Assembly (NCBI GenBank): GCA_041648755.1
Contig: JBAZOJ010000040.1
Location: 1 to 18,909, forward strand
From: JBAZOJ01 sp041648755
Lineage (GTDB): Bacteria > Planctomycetota > B143-G9
DNA: 18,909 nucleotides
Reading direction: 5' to 3'
Shown: positions 14,840 to 18,909 of the stretch, in pieces
Layout: each line of letters starts with the position of its first letter
How positions within the stretch are numbered: the first letter of the stretch is position 1
Made by a program: the position numbers and the translations under genes
Notes under the pieces: generated by a model
The model's database searches: none
Seen by the model: only the letters and a program-made list of their open reading frames with translations
What the model was told of the DNA's origin: nothing

Positions 14840-16138
14840 TCATTTCTTTGCAAGTTCCGGTGCAGCAACCACCCGGATGCCCTGGTCAACAGCCTTACTG
14901 ATGGGGGCCGACGCTCCTCGGCTGGCGGAGCGTGCACCCTCTGGCTTACTCATGAAGTAGCCACTGCGGTATACCTTGATTTCGCCTTTCGCCGGACCTT
15001 CTGGATCGGCCTGTTCGTCTGAAGGATATTTGTCTGCAAACCAGTCCTGGCACCATTCCCTGACGTTGCCGTGCATATCGTAAAGGCCCCATGCATTCGG
15101 CTTCTTGGTGCCAACCGGATGCGTCAGGCTATTGGCGTTCGTCAAGAACCAACCGTATCCGCTGAACATGCTCTTGTCGTCGCCAAAGCAATACTCCTTA
15201 GTGTTACCCGCCCGGCAGCAGTACTCCCACTCGGCCTCGGTCGGCAGCCGGTAAGCGTATCCATCAGGCAAATGGCCTTTCCCGCGTTCGGATTCCGTCA
15301 CTTTGAGACAGAAATCCACGGCATCTTGCCAAGATATGTTCTCCACGGGATTGTCATCGCCCGGAATGAAGCTCGGGGATGTTTCGGTCACTGCTTTGTA
15401 CTGTGCCTGTGTTATCTCCGTTGCACTCATGAAGAACGCCTTGGTCAATTTCACCTTGTGGACGGGTTTTTCCTGTTCATCGCCCTTATTGGAGCCCATC
15501 ATGAAGCTTCCGGGGGAAATGGCGACAAGACGGAAAGGAGCGTTCTTTATCATGTTGCGCATTGCTTCGGCCTTCTTCTGCGCCTGGTCAGGATCCTCGA
15601 TGACAACTGATATTTTCCTCTTCGCGAAATCGGCCGTCACGATGGTCTTGAACGCCTTCCTTATCTCAATGGTCGTCTTGAGAGTTTTGTCGTCCGACGC
15701 CAAGATGAGTTCGTACATCCCCACTTGCACATCCTCCATACTCCATGCCTCTCTGGTCTTTTTGCTTCCCAAGACGCCGATATTCGAGCAGTCGATCTGG
15801 CATCCCACAGGTGTGGTGCGAACTTCAAGGCTGCCAACTTCCTTGGGAACGAAGGCGTCCAGTTCCACCTCCGTAACGCGGTCCTTCTCCACTGTCACAG
15901 ATCTGAATTGTGGGGCCAGATCACCTTTCCAGGCTTTCAAAGCATGCACTCCCACGGCGACATCCGAAATTGCGAGCCCGCCGGACTCCTTTGTGCTCAC
16001 CCCCTTCTGAACTCCGCCAAGCGTGATGGAGACCCCGGGCTCGCATTTAACCTGTATGCTGCCTTTGTCCTCGGCGTAGACCAAGGTCTGCGATGCGAAA
16101 CAGGCAAGCAGCAGGAACATGGCAATCTGACGGAACAT
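14840..16138 (-). CDS. Secreted PEGA-like and SUMF1/FGE-fold protein
   Basis: A 432-residue exported protein. Residues 1-22 are a signal peptide. Two PEGA-like repeats follow (about 25-96 and 102-172, each opening GSIQV/GSLEV and ending in a beta-rich VEL/VTADF segment). A SUMF1/FGE-sulfatase-fold domain covers about 203-426: VAISPGSFMMGS, EKPVHKVKLTKAFFMSATEI, YRLPTEAEWEYCCRAG, WGLYDMHGNVREWCQDW. The family includes formylglycine-generating enzymes, but the cysteine pair expected after the RGGS motif is missing (here YRSGYFMSKPEGARSASRG), so I infer a binding role rather than this catalysis. An AGGAGG site precedes the ATG at 16138. It is related to the two-domain protein encoded upstream. 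A weak promoter candidate (TTGATA, 16 bases, TAAGAT at 16266-16239) overlaps a gene remnant. Confidence 0.85.
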   Translation of the reverse strand: MFRQIAMFLLLACFASQTLVYAEDKGSIQVKCEPGVSITLGGVQKGVSTKESGGLAISDVAVGVHALKAWKGDLAPQFRSVTVEKDRVTEVELDAFVPKEVGSLEVRTTPVGCQIDCSNIGVLGSKKTREAWSMEDVQVGMYELILASDDKTLKTTIEIRKAFKTIVTADFAKRKISVVIEDPDQAQKKAEAMRNMIKNAPFRLVAISPGSFMMGSNKGDEQEKPVHKVKLTKAFFMSATEITQAQYKAVTETSPSFIPGDDNPVENISWQDAVDFCLKVTESERGKGHLPDGYAYRLPTEAEWEYCCRAGNTKEYCFGDDKSMFSGYGWFLTNANSLTHPVGTKKPNAWGLYDMHGNVREWCQDWFADKYPSDEQADPEGPAKGEIKVYRSGYFMSKPEGARSASRGASAPISKAVDQGIRVVAAPELAKK

Positions 16139-16162
16139 AGCGCCTCCTCGACAGGCAAAGCG

Positions 16163-16273
16163 TCATTGAGAGAGCAAACACGCCGCGAAGACTTGCTGCA
16201 ACGTCAATACATCAGGTTCGGCGATTTCCCACGGACCAATCTTACCACTGTGGCAGTGCATATCAAACAACAC
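16163..16273 (-). pseudogene. Possible 5' remnant of an amidohydrolase-family gene
   Basis: Read leftward from GTG 16273, 36 codons give MLFDMHCHSGKIGPWEI, then AEPDVLTLQQVFAACLLSQ and TGA. The DxHxH pattern (DMHCH) next to the start, followed by a GxxGPW turn and a helix-like LTLQQVFAA, is what the N-terminus of TIM-barrel metal-dependent amidohydrolases looks like. A real enzyme would continue for about 250 more residues, but here the frame stops 24 bases before the SUMF1 gene start. No ribosome-binding site is seen. It could be a decayed gene head left by a rearrangement, or a chance reading. Confidence 0.4.
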
Positions 16274-16349
16274 ATGATTCGCACGGGCTAGGAAAAGAAA
16301 ACTGGCGTTCACGCGAAGCGGAGGAAGCTGAGAAGCACATGGAGCCTTA

Positions 16350-16367
16350 ACATCGATATGCAGGATG
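16350..16367. repeat. Dispersed repeat core, isolated copy
   Basis: ACATCGATATGCAGGATG, preceded by GGAGCCTTA. It stands immediately before the 82-base tandem array and lacks the downstream GAAGAGGAT part. Confidence 0.6.
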
Positions 16368-16380
16368 TGGGCGTTCCGCC

Positions 16381-16620
16381 GTCTGGCGTCCGGCGTCCGG
16401 CGTCTGTAGCTGAAAACTGAAGAAGAGGCAGGCCCAACCAGCAACAACCCTCACCGCAACCAGTCTGTAGTCCGGCGTCCGGCGTCCGTAGGTGAGAACC
16501 AAAGAAGAGGCAGGCCCAACCAGCAACAACCCTCACCGCAACCAGTCTGGCGTCTGGCGTCCGGCGTCCGTAGGTGAGAACCAAAGAAGAGGCAGGCCCA
16601 ACCAGCAACAACCATCACCC
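16381..16620. repeat. 82-base tandem repeat array, about three units
   Basis: The marker GAAGAGGCAGGCCCAACC occurs at 16422, 16504 and 16586, exactly 82 bases apart. The units beginning at 16422 and 16504 differ at only three positions; the array has a partial unit at the left and breaks off at the right after about 30 bases of the third. Each unit contains nested heptads of the form GTCCGGC. Eighty-two is not a multiple of three, so the repeats shift frame and do not encode a protein repeat. Confidence 0.9.
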
Positions 16621-16666
16621 AAAGGTAGAGGGGCGGAACGGCTGCATAGCCTGCTCTCTCATTCAT

Positions 16667-16734
16667 CAATCCGCAATCCGCAATCAGCAATCAGCAATGC
16701 TGGCACTGGATGACGAAGATAGGAAACAGCAGAA
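16667..16734. repeat. Heptanucleotide repeat (CAATCNG)x4 plus degenerate core
   Basis: CAATCCG, CAATCCG, CAATCAG, CAATCAG run in tandem at 16667-16694. They are followed by GGATGACGAAGATAGGAAAC and AGCAGA, a decayed version of the CAGGATGAAGAGGATAGG...AACAGCAGA text found at 12323-12351. The reverse complement of the heptads matches the GATTGATG-rich start of the unit at 12235. No gene is seen between 16274 and 16738. Confidence 0.75.
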
Positions 16735-16738
16735 TTCC

Positions 16739-18439
16739 TCATTGCCCGCCGAGTTCCGGGCCGACAACCACACGGAAACCAAAGAAGAGACTGAATCTCT
16801 GGTCAGAGCCGCCTCTGATGCGACTGGCGGAACGCGACGAGGATGCATCGCTCTGCCATGAGCCGCCGCGAAGTGCCCGGAATTCGCCCTGATCCGGCCC
16901 GATGGGGTCGGTCTCTTCAGCAGCACCACGGGGATAGTCCCCGTATCGGTCATAGCACCATTCCCACACATTTCCGTGCATATCAAACAGCCCCCAGGCA
17001 TTTGCTTTCATATTGCCAACAGTGTGCGTAGTTTCTGCTGAGTTGAGCGAAAACCACGCAAAGGCACCCAAGCGATCATCGGAATCTCCGAAGCAATACT
17101 CTGTGGCACTCCCCGCCCTGCAGCAATACTCCCACTCAGCCTCGGTAGGCAGACGGTAGGCCATTCCCTCCGGCAATCGTCCTGCTTTGCGTTCGATCCC
17201 AGTCAGCTTGCTGCAGAACTCCGTCGCATCGTTCCAGCTTACACTATCCACTGGAAGATCGTCGCCCCTGAATCTGCTCGGGTCGGCGTTCATTACTGCC
17301 CGGTACTGCGCTTGTGTCACTTCGGTTGCGCCAATGTAGAATGCACGCGTCAGCATTACCTTGTGGACAGGCTTTTCGTCGTGCTTCCCTCTGTCTGAGC
17401 CCATCAGAAATGAGCCGGGGAAAACCGAGATCAGCCGGATCGGAGCTTTCGCAAGACAATCCGGCAACTCCGTGTGCTTCTTGAGTTCTTCCTCAGCCTT
17501 GCGGGCCTCCTCGGCTTTGCGAGCAATTCTCTCCTCGCGGATTTCCTTTGCTGTTCGACCTTTAACGCCAGCGAGTTGCTGTCCTACAACAATACGGAAG
17601 CCGTTGAAAGAGCCCGCGTAGTCAGGGCTATTCCAGCCACGTTCCGCACAGCGACAGCGGTCGGCCTCTTCGCACCAGGAACCGCCGCGCAGGACGCGGG
17701 CATCGCCTGCCGCCAGGCACACGGGATCGGTCTGGTCACCCGGCTGATATGATTCAGCATACAAGTCATAGCACCACTCCCACACATTGCCATGCATGTC
17801 GTACACGCCCCATGCGTTGGGCCTCTTAACGCCCACTGCATGCACCATGACGTCGGAATTCCCTAAGAACCACCCGAAGTCATTGAGAAGCCCCTTGTCG
17901 TCGCCAAAGCAGTACTCCGAGGTGCTTCCAGCCCGACAGCAGTATTCCCATTCAGCCTCGGTTGGCAGCCGGTAAACCATCCCCTCGGGCAGTCGTCCCG
18001 CCTCGCGCTCGGACTCGGTCAGCGTACTGAGGAACTCATCGATGCTGTCCCCGTCAACGCACTCCACGGGCAAGTCACGGCCCTTGTAGTAGCTGGGGTT
18101 GTCGCCCATCACAGCGGTCCACTGCGACTGTGTCACTTCGGTTGCGCCAATGTAGAACGCATGCGTAAGCGTTACCTTGCGGACTGGCTTTTCATTTGGC
18201 TGGCCTTTCTCGGAGCCCATCTGGAAACTGCCCGGGGAAATGGCAACGAGGGGGATAGGCGCGTCCCTGGTCCAGTCTTTTGGGGCGGTATCCGTCGCCC
18301 TGGGTTGAACGGGAGTGAGGGAGGGAGCGGGAGACAGCGAGTTTTGCACAACCCCTGGCCCAAGATAGAGATATGCGCCACCTGCACAGACGATGGCTGC
18401 GATAAGAACCAGCGCGAGGATCGGAACAGTTCGGTTCAT
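16739..18439 (-). CDS. Membrane-anchored protein with two SUMF1/FGE-fold domains
   Basis: A 566-residue protein. Residues about 5-26 form an uncleaved signal-anchor (PILALVLIAAIVCAGGAYLYL), followed by a Pro/Ser-rich stalk to about 55. Domain 1 is about 62-288 (VAISPGSFQMGS, YRLPTEAEWEYCCRAG, WGVYDMHGNVWEWCYD, LRGGSW, NGFRIVV). A charged helical linker (about 293-323, Arg/Lys/Glu/Ala heptads) leads to domain 2 at about 333-562 with the same motifs. Domain 1 has C256, C262 and C264 after RGGS, but not in the spacing of the C-x4-C pair of active formylglycine-generating enzymes; domain 2 has none. I infer sensing, binding or envelope roles. TATAAT lies on the minus strand at 18460-18455 and GTGGGGTG precedes the ATG. 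Repeats flank it on both sides. Confidence 0.87.
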   Translation of the reverse strand: MNRTVPILALVLIAAIVCAGGAYLYLGPGVVQNSLSPAPSLTPVQPRATDTAPKDWTRDAPIPLVAISPGSFQMGSEKGQPNEKPVRKVTLTHAFYIGATEVTQSQWTAVMGDNPSYYKGRDLPVECVDGDSIDEFLSTLTESEREAGRLPEGMVYRLPTEAEWEYCCRAGSTSEYCFGDDKGLLNDFGWFLGNSDVMVHAVGVKRPNAWGVYDMHGNVWEWCYDLYAESYQPGDQTDPVCLAAGDARVLRGGSWCEEADRCRCAERGWNSPDYAGSFNGFRIVVGQQLAGVKGRTAKEIREERIARKAEEARKAEEELKKHTELPDCLAKAPIRLISVFPGSFLMGSDRGKHDEKPVHKVMLTRAFYIGATEVTQAQYRAVMNADPSRFRGDDLPVDSVSWNDATEFCSKLTGIERKAGRLPEGMAYRLPTEAEWEYCCRAGSATEYCFGDSDDRLGAFAWFSLNSAETTHTVGNMKANAWGLFDMHGNVWEWCYDRYGDYPRGAAEETDPIGPDQGEFRALRGGSWQSDASSSRSASRIRGGSDQRFSLFFGFRVVVGPELGGQ

Positions 18440-18454
18440 TGGTCACCCCACTGA

Positions 18455-18460
18455 ATTATA
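18455..18460 (-). promoter_or_regulatory. -10 box upstream of the two-domain SUMF1 gene
   Basis: TATAAT on the minus strand, 15 bases before the ATG at 18439. No good -35 hexamer is seen (ATCCTC or AATCCT at the right distance), and the adjoining DNA already belongs to the dispersed repeat. The leader would be about 10 bases. Confidence 0.4.
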
Positions 18461-18473
18461 CTACCTGGATGGG

Positions 18474-18694
18474 AAATGAGGATTGAGAATCGGGCCGGAG
18501 ACCAAGGGCCGGATGCGGGAGAGAAGAAAAGAGATTCTTACATCGATATTCAGGATGAAGAGGATAGCAGCAGAGGTCTGGTTCCGTCAGGACCAGGGAA
18601 TCGGGACTGGATCGGAAGGCAGCTATCCTGAGTATCCTGTGCATCCATGTTAAGAGTCTGAAGATTTCACATCGATGTTCAGGATGAAGAGGAT
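18474..18694. repeat. Longest composite copy of the dispersed repeat
   Basis: This copy has the GAATCGGGCC part (from about 18486), GAGATTCTT, a direct core (18540-18565), a middle part containing GGGACTGGATCGGAAGGCAG, an inverted core ATCCTGTGCATCCATGT (18634-18650), the loop TAAGAGTCTGAAGATTTC, and a second direct core (18669-18694). It joins the features of the 12235 and 14624 copies in one unit of about 210 bases, and fills the space from the SUMF1 promoter to the next gene. Confidence 0.8.
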
Positions 18695-18718
18695 TCGATC
18701 CTCGGCCGGGACTCCCAG

Positions 18719-18909
18719 CTACTCCAACTTCGTATCGAAGCTCAGGATCACCGCGCTGTAGCCGGATTTGGGCAAATCCCCCTTGTACAACACCGGGGTA
18801 CAGCGGCCCATGTTGAAGAAGAGAAAGACCTTCGACCCGTCGAAGGCACTGACCCCGGAGCTTGCTGCCGCATTGAACAAGGATTGCTTTCGGACAGTCA
18901 GCGACTTAT
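18719..18909 (-). CDS. 3' part of an unrecognised protein (5' end outside window)
   Basis: An open leftward frame enters from the right edge and ends at TAG (18719-18721). The 62 visible residues read KSLTVRKQSLFNAAASSG, VSAFDGSKVFLFFNMGRC, then TPVLYKGDLPKSGYSAVILS and FDTKLE. It looks like ordinary coding sequence of a mixed alpha/beta or beta-rich C-terminus, and the stop falls just before the dispersed repeat, as for the other genes here. I do not recognise the family. Confidence 0.55.
   Translation of the reverse strand, partial: KSLTVRKQSLFNAAASSGVSAFDGSKVFLFFNMGRCTPVLYKGDLPKSGYSAVILSFDTKLE

Noticed and set aside
16239..16266. Promoter TTGATA-16-TAAGAT with palindrome for the first SUMF1 gene
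   Set aside because: The hexamers are weak and the palindrome is explained by the His-Cys-His-Ser codons of the amidohydrolase-like remnant. Not called as a feature, only mentioned.
16381..16620. CRISPR array
   Set aside because: The 82-base units are repeated throughout without unique spacers, and no cas gene is present.
16309..16690. Small repeated leftward ORFs (VVAGWACLFFGS-type products)
   Set aside because: They are translations of the 82-base tandem array. The period is not a multiple of three, so the frames shift between units, as expected of non-coding DNA.
14840..18439. Diversity-generating retroelement with SUMF1/FGE-fold variable proteins
   Set aside because: This fold is a common DGR target, but no reverse transcriptase, no template repeat and no Asn-rich variable C-terminus is visible. 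A DGR beyond 18909 cannot be excluded.
16739..18439. Active formylglycine-generating enzyme
   Set aside because: The cysteines after RGGSW in domain 1 have the wrong spacing and domain 2 has none. No sulfatase gene is in the window.

Overview
The window is bacterial chromosomal DNA, GC-rich by eye, most likely from an uncultured or poorly characterised Gram-negative-type lineage. Several proteins carry export signals, and the Trx7/PDZ-type protein and SUMF1/FGE-fold proteins recall Planctomycetes-like and candidate-phylum genomes. That placement is inference from gene content only.

The left part (1-4008, + strand) is housekeeping. It holds the 3' part of rpsP, then trmD and rplS in a compact operon that lacks the usual rimM, an intrinsic terminator, thyX (FAD-dependent thymidylate synthase) behind a TATAAT box, and an exported Trx7/PDZ-type protein with one CxxCH haem-type motif. 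A strong hairpin at 4028-4060 separates this block from the convergent leftward operon.

The centre (4085-10932, - strand) is the most striking part. Five consecutive, tightly packed genes encode exported paralogues of the DUF4139 type. The first gene (9655-10932) is divergent. The four that follow are close copies with two constant halves and a hypervariable linker, and two of them share a 68-base identical stretch that looks like gene conversion. I know of no described function for such an array. A membrane-anchored M28 metallopeptidase (11122-12201, + strand) lies divergently, behind a short spacer with a direct repeat, two GCAAA-loop hairpins and a good sigma-70-type promoter.

The right part (12202-18909) is accessory. 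Three gene blocks all point leftward: an AbiEi/AbiEii type IV toxin-antitoxin pair with a perfect-consensus promoter, a secreted PEGA-like plus SUMF1/FGE-fold protein, and a membrane-anchored protein with two SUMF1/FGE-fold domains. Each block is bracketed by intergenic DNA full of a dispersed repeat family (core ACATCGAT followed by CAGGATGAAGAGGAT), heptanucleotide and octanucleotide repeats, and an 82-base tandem array. A short amidohydrolase-like remnant sits before the first SUMF1 gene. The window ends in the 3' part of an unrecognised leftward gene. No tRNA, rRNA, transposase or CRISPR array was seen.
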